Positions 48,701-61,110 of a stretch of 64,000 nucleotides of DNA are shown here, piece by piece. This DNA is from Parasponia andersonii. Its lineage: Eukaryota > Streptophyta > Magnoliopsida > Rosales > Cannabaceae. The notes below the pieces were generated by a model, which was not told where the DNA came from, made no database searches, and saw only the letters and a program-made list of their open reading frames with translations. A program made the position numbers and the translations under genes. Every line of letters begins with the position of its first letter. The stretch's first letter is position 1. The DNA lies in NCBI GenBank assembly GCA_002914805.1, contig JXTB01000500.1:205183-269182 (forward strand). Direction: 5' to 3'.

Positions 48701-49078
48701 CAGCTTGATTTTGGGGCCTTAACTGGCGATGGGTCTGGTGCGGTCATTTTGTCCAGCGATGATTTCGACCTTGGTACGCCACCCTCTACCGGAGCTGGTC
48801 CAAGCACCGAAATTGGCTGTGCTCCCCTGGCTGGAGGTAATTAGGACCTCTTGCTCTGTTCATTTGTAAAGTTGACTCTTGTTGCAACCATCCGTTTAAA
48901 ATATAGAAACCATGCTGTTTTCCAAAGTTTTTTCCCTTCTCTCACTCTTTTTGTTGACCGCATTTAGGGTTAGGGTCAAATATTGTATACGACGCCATTC
49001 CCTTGTCGGCAACGCGGCCATTTCCCTTTTCAAAGAAATTGAAATTCCTTCCCAGTCCACACGTAATTAAACCGCTCT

Positions 49079-49528
49079 CTGGGTAGGGTCTACTTCCAAC
49101 GGGTAGACCCTGACCCCTCTTACCTTTGTCTCGCATGTGGCTAAATCACTCTCTGCGGAGGGTCTGCTTCCAATGGGTGGACCTTGACCCTGCTTTCCTT
49201 TAGCTTTTCGTATAGCTGAGATGCTCCTTAGGGAGGGTATACTTCCGACGGGTGGACCTTGACCTTGCTTTCCTTCAGCTTTTCGTATAGCTAAGATGCT
49301 CCTTAGGGAGGGTCTATTTCCAACGGGTGGACCCTGACCCTGCTTTTCTTTAGCTTTTCGTATAGCTAAGATGCTCCTTAGGGAGGGTCTACTTCCAACG
49401 GGTAGACCTTGTCCCTGCTTTCATTTAGCTTTTCGTACGGCTAAGGTGCTCCTTAAGGAGGATCTACTTCTAATGAGTAGACCCTGTTCCTGCTTTCCTT
49501 TTAGGGTAGGCCACAAGTTTTTGCCACG
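49079..49528. repeat. 75-base tandem repeat array inside the Tat-group element
   Basis: About six copies with starts at 49079, 49154, 49229, 49304, 49379 and 49454, each containing GGGAGGGTCTACTTCC, a GGGTGGACC/TGACCC word and TTTAGCTTTTCGTATAGC. The period is exactly 75 over at least four steps. No ORF function; the plus-strand frames seen here only follow the repeat. Confidence 0.92.
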
Positions 49529-49568
49529 CGGTCTATCACCTTTCACACATCCTCACGAGTCATGCGCG

Positions 49569-50050
49569 AGCGACGTGATCCCTGTAGTACGCTTCTTGAT
49601 GGGGCCAACTGGCAAGTTATTTGGTTGCTCAACTTTTTCCTCTTCGTACATTTTCTCGGGCCATCGTTAAGCCTTTTATTGCGCGACGTGATTCCCATTG
49701 TACGATCGTTTTCGAGGTTTGCTGGCAAGTTTTTGGTTGCGCAACTCTTTCCTCTTCGTATGTTTTCTCGGGCCATCGGCAAGCATTTTATTGCACAATG
49801 TGATTCCCATAGTATGATCATTTTCGAGGTCTACTGGCAAGTTTTTGGTTGTGCAACACTTTCCTCTTCGTATGTTTTCTCGGGTTATCGGCAAGCATTT
49901 TATTGCATGATGTGATTCCCATTGTACGATCGTTTTCGAGGTTTACTGGCAAGTTTTTGGTTACAGAGCTCTTTCCTCTTCATATGTTTTCTCGGGCTAT
50001 CGGCAAGCATTTTATTGCATGATGTGATTCCCATAGTACGATTCTTGATT
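49569..50050. repeat. 112-base tandem repeat array inside the Tat-group element
   Basis: Four full copies and a partial one, with starts near 49569, 49681, 49793, 49905 and 50017. Each holds GTGATTCCCATTGTACGATC, TACTGGCAAGTTTTTGGTT and GTATGTTTTCTCGGG. The period is 112 in the last three steps. It lies directly beside the unrelated 75-base array, within the hypervariable 3' part of the element. Confidence 0.92.
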
Positions 50051-50349
50051 GCGTGAATAATGCATGGAGTCTACCACTGTGGGCAGACCCTTTTCCATAG
50101 CAATCCAAAGGATAAATCCTTGTGGCATAAAACTTGACCTGTTTTGGAATTAATCTTTTTAATAATATAAGTGTTTACATGGGTCTTATAATATTTACAT
50201 ATGTCTCACATGTGATAATTTTTCAAGTGCTGAGTGTTCCACTTGTTCGGGAGGCTCTTCTCGGTCTTGAGTTCTTTCAGGACATATACACTATTGTCAA
50301 GTGCTTTGATCACCTCATAGGGTCTAACCCAATTAGAGTCTAGCTTCGA

Positions 50350-53300
50350 GGAGTTCCCTGTCCTGACCTTCAAGACCTAATCCCTGGCGTTAAATCGACG
50401 AGTGCTAACCTTTTTTATGTAGTAGGACCTGGCCTGCTGGTGGTATGAGACCAGGTGGACCAGGGCTATGTTTCTCGTTTCTTCCTGGAGGTCTGTGTTT
50501 TGGCTTAGCTGTTGCTCATTCAGTGGGGTATCCCTTACCACTTCAAAGCGAAGGGTCGGGAGGCCAATCTTGGTTCGGATCACAGTCTCTGACCTGTAGA
50601 CCATGGCAAATGGCGTTCTTCCTATTGACCTCCGCTACGTGGTTCGATGGGCCCACACAACGACCGGTAGCTCTTCTAACCACCTGCCTTTAGCCTCTTG
50701 CAAGTTCTCTTTGATATTGCTAAATATGGCCTTGTTTGTTGCCTCTGCTTGGCCATTTCCCTAAGGGTAGTTCACAGATGAGAAACTGAGCCTTATATCA
50801 AATAGCTCACACAGTTCCTTAAGCTTAGCATTCTGGAACTGTGTGCCATGATCAGCGTGTATCTCTTTCGGAATCCCTTATCGACAGATTATGTTTTTCC
50901 AAATGAAGTTAATTGCATCTGCTTTACTAACGGTCATGTAGGCTTTAGCTTCTACCTAGTTGGTGAAATAATCTGTGGCCAGCAAGACATACCTTCTTCC
51001 TCTTGGACTTTCGAGGAGCTCTCCGATGATGTCCAAGCCCCATTTGGCAAACGGCCAAGGATTTATATTCGAATGGAGTTCCTCCGCGGGTTGGCATTTC
51101 ATGGGGGCATAACTCGGGCACTTATCACATTTCTTGACAAATCGGGCTGCCTCGGTCATCATGTATGGCCAGAAGTATCCAGCTATCAGAGCCTTACGGG
51201 TGAGGCTACGTCTGCCAGAGTGATTGCCGCATACTCTCTCATGGATTTCCTCCATCAGTTTCTATGCTTCGACGGGACCTACACACTGCAGCATTGGTCC
51301 CATTGTCGATCTCTTATACAGTCGCTCCCCCACCATCAAGTATCGAGCAACCTTCAGTCTGATCGACCTTACTTCTCGAGGGTCCGCGGGCAGGTTTTCC
51401 GATGCCAAATACTGGGTGATGGGTTTCATCCACCCCTCATTTGCAGAGTCGGTTGCAAATGCATGGCGTGCGGGGGTCTCCGAAGAGTCCTTCATGTTCT
51501 TGCCCTCTAGGAGAATCTCTGCATGTCCGGTCGTTCCCCCGATCGACGTACTCTTAGCTAACTCATCGGCCTTCTGGTTCATCTCCCTGGGAATCTGTTC
51601 GATATTGAAACTGTTAAAGCGGGATTTCACCCCCATTACCTTGTAGAAGTACCTGTGTAATCTCGGCTCTTTTACTTCGTAGTCTCCTCTGACCTAACCC
51701 GCTATCAACTGCGAGTCGGTCTTTACTGTAATGCTCTCTACTCGAAGTGCAGAGCCAGTTCAAGGCCTTACAGCAGTGCCTCGTACTCCACCTCGTTGTT
51801 CATTGCCTGGAAACCGAGCCTCAAAGCTTTCTCTAGTCTGAGTCCTGTTGGGGTCTGCAAGACTATCCCGATACCTGACCCCAAGGCATTCATGGATCCG
51901 TCAGTGTAGAGGGTCCAGGCTGAAGGGGGCGAGGCTGAGATGTCTGAAGCGGGTCGTGCAGCTCACCAAAGGATTTGATTTCCACTAGTAAATCTACCAT
52001 GACTTGCCCTTTCTTCGCCACTCGAGGCCGATACTCGATGTCGTATATTCCAAGTTCAATGGCCCACTTGGTTAGTCATCCTGATAGGTTCGGCTTGGCC
52101 AAGATTTGCTGGATGGGGAAATCCATGCATACTGTGACCGAGTGTGCCTCAAAGTATTGCCTGAGTCTCTTCTTAGCGTTGACCAGAGTGAGGGCCAGTT
52201 TCTCTACCATAGTATATCGTGTCTCAGCATCCAAGAGCATGCAGCTTGTATAAAACACCGGCTTTTGCTTGTTGTCTTCCTCGACGAATAGTACGGTGCT
52301 GATCGCTTCTTCGGACATTGCTAAATAAACGTATAGGTGCTCCCCCTCTGCAGGGGATGCCAGGATAGGCAGATGACTTAAGTACAGCTTGAGATCTGTC
52401 AGTGCCTTGTCCTGCTCCTCCCCTAAGACGATAGTGGAGCTTGTCTTTAGGCACTGGAAGAAAAGCTTGCATCAGTCAGACATCTTCGAGGCATCAGTCA
52501 GACATCTTCGAGATGAACCGGCTGAGAGCAGCTGTTTTCCCGGCTAGGCGCTGGACCTCCTGAATAGTCGAGGGTCTCTACACATCTACGTTCGAGGACA
52601 ACTGGGTCAGGTTGGCCTCAATACCCCTTCTGCTCATGATGTGCCCCAGAAACTTGCCAGAGGACACCTCGAATGCACATTTCTTGGGGTTCAGATGCAT
52701 CCGATATTGCCTCAGAATTTGGAAACATTCGTCTAGATGTCTCAGATGGTCCGAAGCTTCTCTGCTCTTTACGACCATGTCATCGATGTAGACTTCCATA
52801 GTCTTCCCTAGCAGCCTAGCGAATATTTTGTCCATGAGCCTCTGGTAGGTTGCCCTTGCATTCTTCAAAATGAATGGCATGCGTCTGTAACAGTACAGAC
52901 CACGCTCTGTAATAAAAGCCGTGTAGATCTGGTCTTCCTCGTACAGGGAGATCTGGTTGTATCTAGAGTAGGCATCCAGGAAGCTCATCCTATCGAATCC
53001 TGCCATTGCATCTACCATTTGGTCAATCCTTGGCAAGGGGAAGCTATCCTTCGGGCAGGCCTTGTTCAAGTTGGTGAAGTCTATTCAAGTACGGTCGTCG
53101 CCATTTTTCTTCTTCACCACCATTGGGTTGGAGACCCAGCACGGGTATACACATTCCATAATCAGGCCGTTCTCCAGTAGCATCTCTACCTCCTTGTTGA
53201 TCGCCCTATTTTTCTCTGGCGCGAACCTTCGGGGTCTCTACTTGACCGAAGGGAAATTGGGGTCTATGTTCAACCAGTGGCAGACATGTGCGGGGTCTGT

Positions 53301-54915
53301 CCTGGGCATGTCATTGTGGGACCACATGAAGACGTCTTCGTTCTGCCTCAAGAACCCCAACATCTCATTTTTTTTCCTCCTTGGGCAACAGGGCCCTAAT
53401 TAAGACTACCTTCACCAGTTCTGCCTCTTTCAAAGGCACTACTACCAGCTCTTCGATCGTAGATTCTGGCCCGTCAGACTCCTCTTTAATCCGCTTCATG
53501 TATGCTAGCAGGCGGTCCTTTGATTGCTATCTGTCCCCCGTCGAGGCGCTCGTGCTCGCATCGGCTCCCCTCAAGGCGATTGAAAAACATTTCCTCGCGG
53601 AGGCCTGGTCTCCCTTGATGTCTATCGTATAGGTATCATCCCTTGATAGACATCCTAAGACCTGGTGGAGGGTGGAGGCAACCCCATACATGGCGTGGAA
53701 CCATCCTCTCCCTATAATGACGTTGAAGGAGGACTGGCAATCGATACGACGAAGTCCACGTCCAAGCATCTCTCTACAGCACAGACCTTCAGGGTCACAA
53801 CGCCCAAGGGGCTGACCTTAGTACTGTCGAAAGCAAACAGCGGCTGATAGGTCGGCTTGAGCACATTTCGATTCAGCCCATACTCTCGAACGTGCAGAGG
53901 AACAGGACATCGACGCTGCTCCCACTGTAGATCAGGACCCTTCTGACCAACGCGGAGTCGATCTGTAGGTTAATCACCAAGTGGTCATCATGAGGCAGGC
54001 GCACCGTGGTCAAATCTTGCTAGGTGAAGGCGATGGGGGAGGCAGAGTCGCAACTTTCTCCCATCATCAAATGGTTGACGGAATGGCCCATCCCCCCCAA
54101 GCGCTTCACCCTTTCTTCAGTCTTTTTGAGGAATTTTTCCTTCTCTTCCCGACCTTAGGTCGGCTCTAGTCTGCCCACGATGGTCGGCACTATCCTCAAG
54201 GTCTGCTCTCCTGATCCGGAGGCCTAGGTCTGCTTGCCTTTTTCGGGCCTGGTGGCATCTTCCTGTGGCTGGATTCCGCCGGTCTTCATGTACTGTTTCA
54301 ACTTACTGGCATGGATCGCCATCATAACCTGCGCATAAAAGTTGCGACAGTTGATGTTGTCATGCCCGTGATCCTTGTGAAATTGGTACCTGTTCCTGTT
54401 TTTCATGTGCTCAGGAACACCGGACTTGGGCGGTCTTTGAAAATGCCCCTGTCCCTATTTTGGAGGTAGATCACGTCGATCGGCGCATTGAGCTCATATT
54501 TCGACAGTGTGTCACGAGATGCCTTCCTCCTCTTGCTGCCTTCTTGACCACCTTAGGTGGGGGCTTCCTGTTTTAGAGTCGACCCTTGGTCCGGCGCGGG
54601 CCTCTTTACCCCTTCCAGGGTCAGGGTTTACACCGGCACTGCTGTTATTGCGGCGGAGGCCTCGGGCATTTTTTGGCAGCTTTCCAGCACCTTGAATACC
54701 CCTTTCAACTTTGCCTGGACATCCGCCATATCGTACAGAAGGTTCAAAAGGAGATGGTCCGATAGCATCGATCCTGACTGCAAGCTCCTGACGAATGAGC
54801 CTGCAGCTTGGACCGAGTCGGTGTTGTGCACTAGGGACATCACCTCTAAGAAACGTGACAGGTATTCTCTCGAGGACTCGTTCGCATCTTGTTCTAACCG
54901 GTCAAGGTCTCGCAT
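50350..54915 (-). mobile_element. gag-pol region of the Tat-group element
   Basis: Fossil coding part, order as in gypsy elements (protease, reverse transcriptase, RNase H, integrase). Recognised stretches: gag (54915-54628), protease end with WFHAMYGVASTLHQVLGCL (near 53690), reverse transcriptase with FPLPRIDQMVD, FLDAYSRYNQI and YIDDMVV (53069-52578), RNase H (about 52318-52076 and 51636-51262), and integrase with HSNINPWPFAKWGLDIIGEL (about 51255-50956). It cannot encode a complete polyprotein. Confidence 0.85.
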
Positions 54916-55823
54916 GGTTTTTTGCAGCCTCCGGGCACCTGCATACTGCTTTAAGAAAAGTTTGCAGAAATCTTGAAACCCATTTATGGATTTCTCTGGG
55001 AGCTATCTGAACCATAATAGGGCCGGTCATGCACGGGTTGTAGAGAAGACTTTGCAGGTCATAGCCTCGTCCCTAGTTTCCAAGGCCATCTTCTGCTAAA
55101 AGTTGTATATGTGATCGAGGGGGTCGGTTTTCCCCTCGAACGGCCTGAAGGCCGGGGTTGTGAAGTTTTTCGGCTTGGGCTTCATCTGGATCTAGTCAGC
55201 AAAGGCGGTCCAGTTGATCCCTCGTACAGTTTGCTCTGCCAGATCATTAGGTGTCTGGCTGTGATAGGCCCCGAGCCTCTTACTCTACTCCGCCATCATT
55301 TCTTACTTCCAGTTAGGAAGCATAACTTCCGGGCATTCTTGGTGTCTTCTGTCCACCACCGATCCAGCTCAGAGAGGCCTCGTCTGACTTTGTCGCTCCC
55401 CCTGCTTCCACGATCTGGATGGGGTGGGAACTTCTCTTGGCAGTTGGCCCCCAGACTATTGTTGGATCTCTTCGTCAAAGTCTTCCCTTCGCTCGCTCCT
55501 GGCTTCGCTTGCTAGTAGCCTTCAAGGCGTGCGTTATCTATGCCCACTTCTGTGACTTCATCTTTTAAACCCAGGATGACCTCGTGGGCAATCTCTGCCT
55601 TCCGGTTTGCTTCTGCTAGGGCAGTGAGCATCTGGTCCAACTTTTGCTCTAGACCCTATTTTGCTTCCCAGGAGCTCCCTTCAGCTTCAGGACATGTGCT
55701 CCTGGTTGTCATTCTCGAAGGTGCCATCTGACGTTGTATGGCCTTTTGTTCGGGGAGAGCACGATCGTGAGACTTCTACTCTTTTTCTCACGCTCAACGA
55801 TTTCCCACAAACGGCGCTAAACT

Positions 55824-56652
55824 GTTGGATCAGTTTTCACCAGCTGCCCACGTATCTCTGAACTGCTGATGTTGTATCTTCCAACTGTCTACGTATCCTT
55901 GCTATCCCAAAAAGCTTTTGACTTCAGGCAGGATCGGAGAGGCGGGGGAGGCCACCTGCAAAGGCTCTCCAAAGCTTAAGTCAGTTGTTTATCTTTGATT
56001 CAGAGTAGCAAAGATTTAGTTTTTCTCTGTATGAGTATAACTTTGTCTCTTTCTCATAAACTTTTAAATATTTCCTTTTGTATGCGTACATGCCTCTCCC
56101 TTTTTCAGGAGCACACGACTCATATATATAGTCCAGGAACTGTGAACCTCATGGTTCTCAATCCCAGGACCAAGGACCTTTTCTCATCAGGACTTACTCC
56201 AGAGATCACGGGCCGTGATTACCGTGATCCCCCCTACATCGTTATGTCCTAGTTTCCGCCATCCCCTATGGCTCGAGCCTGTCAGAGGCGAGACTTTGAC
56301 AAACCGTCATTCTGTCAGAACGGTTTGCCCAATGCATGCTCCTACTTAGGATCGCATTAAATGTCATTTCTGGGTCTAGAATAGAGCGCTACCGTTCAGG
56401 AGTCTTTTGGCGGAAGACCCTTGAGCCTCTTGACCCTCAGCCATCGAGGTATGAGCTTGGCCGAACCAGTCCAGAGTCTAGAATGGATTTGGCTCTGGCC
56501 CCTGACAGCCCACGGGCCCATACGGTATCACGTGCAACTCGCGTGGCTTTTAAATAGTTACTCCGGACACTTGATGGATGACGTGCACTCCTCGTGACCT
56601 GTTCTGCCATGTAATCATCCACGTGGTACATGGTCTAGGAACGGGCCCCACA
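55824..56652 (-). repeat. 5' LTR of the Tat-group element
   Basis: 829 bases, TGTGGGGCCCG..GATCCAACA on the minus strand, with the primer site immediately downstream (toward lower coordinates). Confidence 0.88.
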
Positions 56653-56765
56653 ATTATGTTTTCAAGTGCAAAGAGCAATAAATTTATTACTGTATTTGCA
56701 TAAAGACAAAGGACATGTTGACTTACAAGAAACATGTATGCGTGGAAAAATTTTATATACTTCCT

Positions 56766-57040
56766 TTATAACTGCCTCATCTGCACTTCAGATGACATCT
56801 CATGTGACATGATCAAATGCATGAACACGCAAAGGACCACCGTATGCAAATCAAAACATTGTGCAATGACAAGCTCAATAATGGAAACAAACACATTTGA
56901 AAGACCTGCCGTTATCCCATCAAGTAAACACAGCCAAAGGAAATTTGGGCAACGGTATCCAATTGCATATTTGATTGTGTTCCTTATGACTGTTGTTATT
57001 AGAACAAAAAAGAGAAGACCTAAATTATAAATGCGCATTT
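56766..57040 (-). pseudogene. lipid phosphate phosphatase (PAP2 superfamily) exon fossil
   Basis: The minus-strand frame from 57038 reads LGLLFFVLITTVIRNTIKY, then AIGYRCPNFLWLCLLDG. Plant lipid phosphate phosphatases have VLITAVITDAIKDAVGRPRP followed by DFFWRCFPDG at this place, so about half the positions agree. The motif K-x6-RP that starts the phosphatase active site has lost its RP (here YRCP), and after CLLDG the similarity fades. There is no start, no further exons and no SGH motif nearby, so this is a stray, inactive exon. It lies just outside the Tat-group element and may have been moved by a transposon or left from a lost gene. Confidence 0.55.
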
Positions 57041-57041
57041 C

Positions 57042-57103
57042 TAGTAAGTTACTAGTAAATGAAAAGACAATTATAGTAAGTTACTAGTAAATGAAAAGAC
57101 AAC
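57042..57103. repeat. 32-base tandem duplication
   Basis: TAGTAAGTTACTAGTAAATG followed by AAAAGACAA occurs twice, separated by TTA; the copies are identical. Recent local duplication next to the phosphatase fossil. Confidence 0.85.
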
Positions 57104-57189
57104 ATCATAACATGGTAGAGTAAAAACCTTAAATTATATAAGAGGAAAGCAAGCGGTAATACCACCGCGTAACTCTGTAACAGGATATT

Positions 57190-59306
57190 CAAAATATGTT
57201 AGTGTCTAAAAGTTTATAGAAAGTTCTTAATGTAATGAATAGCACGATACTGGTCAAACTTGATTTCTATTCTTCTTTCCAGGATTAAATAATTTTAATC
57301 AATATAATTTTGAATTAAAACTCGATAATTATACTAAGAGTTCAACGATTTATCGGTTACGAGCAATTGAGTATAGAGGCCTTAATTTGCATTTAAGGGC
57401 ATCTTTATCATTTTGAAATGGTTTAATTTGAGATAGGTCGAAGGATTACAAGTAGAGGTCGTATGGACGATATTTAAAATTTAGGACTTATCCGATTTAG
57501 GAGTTGAGCAAATGTTTTGCTTTCATTGTTATATTGGCCAAACTATAGTTGGAATGTTGTCTTAGGGACTATATAATGCTAATATATGTTAAAATTCATT
57601 ATTGTTTTGCTCAGGTCTTAATTAGCATTTAAGAGTGTCATTATTATTTTGAATTTATTTAATTTTAGATAGGTTGAAAGATTAATAAGGGGGGTCATAT
57701 AGATAGAACTTTAGAATTCAAGGGATATTCGGTTTAAGAGTTTAATAAATATATAATTTTCATTGTAATATTGGCCGAACTTCAATTGTATTATCATTTC
57801 TAGGGTTAGATAATGCTAATACATATAATTTTGAATTCAAATTCAGTATTCATACAAATTGTTTAACTATGTAGGGATTACCAACAATTGAGAAATAATC
57901 TGTAGCATTTAGTATAAACAAAGCATTTAACAATAAAGCATGAGTAATTTACCATAAAATTGATACTAATTACTTGATATGTCTATATGCAATATGAATA
58001 TATTTATTATTAGCTTATTATGTATGTGAGAATCTTGGGCATTACAATCCTTCTCTCCTTATTAAATTTTGTTCTCAAAATTTGCTTACTCAAATAAGTG
58101 AGGATACTTAGTTTTCATCTCTTCTTTTCTTTCTCATGTGTTCTCTTCTACTTCATAGTTTCTCTATAGTACATTGACCAAAGAGATCTTCTAATTTCTA
58201 AGATCCTTTTCTTTTCTATCCAAAATCTCCATTGCTTGTTCATCATAGCTCACATCTTGGCTTAAGTCTAATGGCTCAAAACTCAAAACATGTGACGGGT
58301 TTAGAATATATCTCCTTAACATAGAGATGCGAAAAATATTGTGTACATTTGACAGTGAGGGTGGCAAAGCAAGTCTATAGGCAACATCTATAACTTTATC
58401 AAGTATCTCAAATGGGCCTATATATATGGGATTAAGCTTCCCTTTCTTCCCAAATATCATGATTCCTTTCATGGGAGCAACCTTCAAAAATACTTTTTCC
58501 TTAATATTAAATGTGACCTCTCTCCTTCTAGGATCAGCATAATATTTCTATCTATTTTGAAGAGCTAATAATCTCTTACGAATCTTTTCTAATATTTCAG
58601 TTGTTTCTTTTACTAATTCTTGACCAAGAAATTCCCTTTCTCCTATCTCATCCCAATGAATTGGAGATCTACATTTTCTTCCATACAATAGGTCATACAA
58701 AGGAATTTTAATTGAAGCTTGATAACTATTACTGTATGCGTATTCTATTAGTGGTAAGTACCTACTCCAAGATCTATGAAAATCATACACACAAGCTCAT
58801 ATCCTCAAGAGTCTCTATAGTTCTCTTTGACTATTGATCTGTTTGAGGATAAAAAGCTATACTGAATACCAGTTTCGTACCCATAGTATCCTGAACCCTC
58901 TTCTAGAAATGACAACCTTTGGAACACCATGTAGTCTAATAATTTCTTAAATATACAACTGAGCTAACTGATCCAAGCTATAAGTTACTTTAATTAGAAA
59001 ACAAAATGGGTTGACTTAGTATATCTATCCATAATCAGTCAAATAACATCATGACCTTTATTTTTCTTAGGAAGTCCAATATCCAAATCCATATCAATCC
59101 TTTCACATTTCCATTGTGGCACATGTATAAGATTCAATATACTAGTAGGTCTTTGATGTTCAGCCTTGATTTGTTGGCATGTGAGACATTGCTATACAAA
59201 CTTAATCATATCCTTCTTCATACCTAGCCACCAATAATGAATTTTCAAATCCCTATACATCTTTGTAGTACCAAGATGCACATAGTAGGGACTCATGTGA
59301 GCTTTT
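57190..59306 (-). mobile_element. chromodomain-bearing Ty3/gypsy (chromovirus) remnant
   Basis: Minus-strand fossil. An integrase zinc-finger part (59306-59192, HLGTTKMYRDLKIHYWW) is followed by the integrase C-terminal part (58790-58191: PLIEYAYSNSYQASIKIPLY, LYGRKCRSPIHWDEIG, YIGPFEILDKV) and a chromodomain-like end (about 58245-58110, EILDRKEKDLRN, then a VLWRN-like word). A purine tract precedes an LTR that begins TGTAATGCCCAAGATTC at 58046 and runs to about 57190. The layout matches Tekay/Del-type chromoviruses. A copia element is inserted at 59307, so the upstream part lies beyond it. Several breaks. Confidence 0.75.
57377..57840. repeat. two diverged copies of a ~235-base repeat within the chromovirus LTR
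   Basis: Copy 1 (about 57377-57600) and copy 2 (about 57613-57840) share, in order, CTTAATT.GCATTTAAG, TTTAAT.T.AGATAGGT.GAA, TATTGGCC.AACT and ATAATGCTAATA. They are roughly 70 % alike by eye, so the duplication is older than most elements here. Confidence 0.6.
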
Positions 59307-61110
59307 TGTTGGTTTATTGACCTAACACTTAGGAAAAACATGCATGCATGCAGATATAGAAAATACATGATCATATCATGAACATAGTGGAAAAATTTGC
59401 GGATTTAGGTTTTAAACTTTTTACGTGAAAACAATTTTCATAACCATATAACACACATGCATCATATACAAGATCATATACAAAATAAATCAAATCTAGA
59501 TACAAAATCCTAGAGATGAGATTAGGATTTACCTCTTGTAGCGCGTTCTTCCTTGATCTCCTTATTGATGGTGATCAAACCTCCAACCCTAGATCTTCTT
59601 GTCTATGCTCTTGCTCTTGGATGATGAGGCGAGTGGGCACCAAGTCGAAACCTTCGTTGGAGAACGATCAAGAATACCTTCTTGAACCTATGCAACACCG
59701 GGACGTGAGATGGAACTGTGAGATAATAGGAAACTTTTTCTTTCCTCTCTTTCTCAGCCTTGGCCGATTTTTCTCCCCCTCTCCCTGTGTCTAAACGTGT
59801 GACTCTATATGAGTTACTGTGTAGTTTTTTCTCTCATATATCTTATATATATGGGACAAAAAAACTGCTAATCCTAGTCCAATTAGGATTGGGCTTGTTC
59901 TCCAATTCGGGCTTTGGGTGTATTTTTTATAAATATGCCCAACTCATGAAACTTATTTATAAAAATATCAACTTCTGTGTAGAATCATTATTTTACACAG
60001 TTTTATGAAACTAATTTCATAAATACCACCAACCAATTACTGAGCTTAATTGAGCTAGACAAGGGACCTAATGGATCCAAATAGTCTAAGCTCCAATAAT
60101 ATGATAAATACATAATAAGTCTTATTATGGTATTTATATAAATATTATTAGTAAAGGGGACACTCTACTAAAGGCCCAATATTGCACTCTTAGATTAAAT
60201 GTCATGCCTTTTATAGAGATTTAATCAACTAACCTTGATTAACCGATCCATCTAGCATATTCTATACCACATATAGAATCCCTATACAATTTCGTAGTTG
60301 GATAGGTGAAATTACCCTAATACCCATCCAACACCTATTTATCGTTAAGTTACCATCTTTCTATCAAGGAATAATTTTGTCGATAATTTTTTTCTCAATG
60401 GCCATTTAGACAAAATTATCAACCAATTCACAAAGTGAATACTAAGATCTTAGATTTAATTATTCCATGAATCTTGAAAGAACCTAAAGTGGCATTAATG
60501 TATAGTGTCCTTAACTATTTGGTGTTCCCATCAATTCATAAGCCATAACCTCCAATATGCCAGAGTTCATCTCTAATTTGATAGAGGTTAGTCTTTTTAC
60601 AAATTAAAAGGCTATAACCCATGAAAGCAAGTCCAGTCAAATATCAAGGATTAAGATCTATATGCTAAGACATAGTTTGTGATAATATAAGAATTGAGTT
60701 ACGGCACTCCAATTCTGTATATTACCTGGTCCAATTTAATACACATAACTTATTTATGTTGTATTAGTGTTTCTATCAAAAGTCAGATACTTCAATGATT
60801 TAAGACACATCATTCCCGTTGAGATAGACAAACACTACAACCAATAGTAAATAAAGTATTCCATCTTTGTTTACAGATTGTAAACTACTTCATTTAGACT
60901 TAGATAAAGAAACAAATCTCCCCATAATTAACACGTAATCATATTTGTTTCTTTATACAAATATAAAGTCATGGAATCTTTTTCAAATGAATAAACTATT
61001 CAACTAAGATAGTTTAATCTAGCAAATATCATAATTGCATATAATAGAAAGTTGTTTATACTCAAAAGAGTAAAATTGGAAATCTACTTTTTAGGGCAAA
61101 AATCCCAACA
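59307..61110 (-). repeat. LTR of the second non-autonomous copia copy
   Basis: Same length (1804 against 1803 bases) and order as the LTR at 30727-32529, including the TATATATAAG promoter region (about 59843) and the TTTCGGCC-type leader. Gives the sharp left border of the insertion in the gypsy integrase. Confidence 0.88.

Larger units (their letters stand above)
44486..56652 (-). mobile_element. Tat-group Ty3/gypsy retrotransposon, both LTRs present, broken
   Basis: Minus-strand fossil. 5' LTR 56652-55824; primer site next to it (GCGCCGTTTGTGGGAA, about 55803-55819); gag about 55000-54220, with a YQFHKDHGHDNINCR knuckle-like stretch; protease near 54000-53530; reverse transcriptase about 53100-52570 (YIDDMVV); RNase H about 52320-51270; integrase about 51255-50350. 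Then come two tandem-repeat arrays, an extra ORF in antisense, a purine tract (45323-45345) and the 3' LTR 45322-44486. ATTGT (44481-44485) and ATTAT (56653-56657) look like a target duplication with one difference. The LTRs differ by about 8-9 % by eye, mostly transitions as expected of methylated DNA, so it is a few million years old. It is much GC-richer than its surroundings. More than ten breaks. Confidence 0.9.

Noticed and set aside
49371-49915. Overlapping plus- and minus-strand frames of 60-117 codons
   Set aside because: They only follow the 75- and 112-base tandem repeats; repeated peptides are a by-product of the array.
49079-50050. CRISPR-like array
   Set aside because: The units are directly adjacent without unique spacers and lie inside a plant retroelement.
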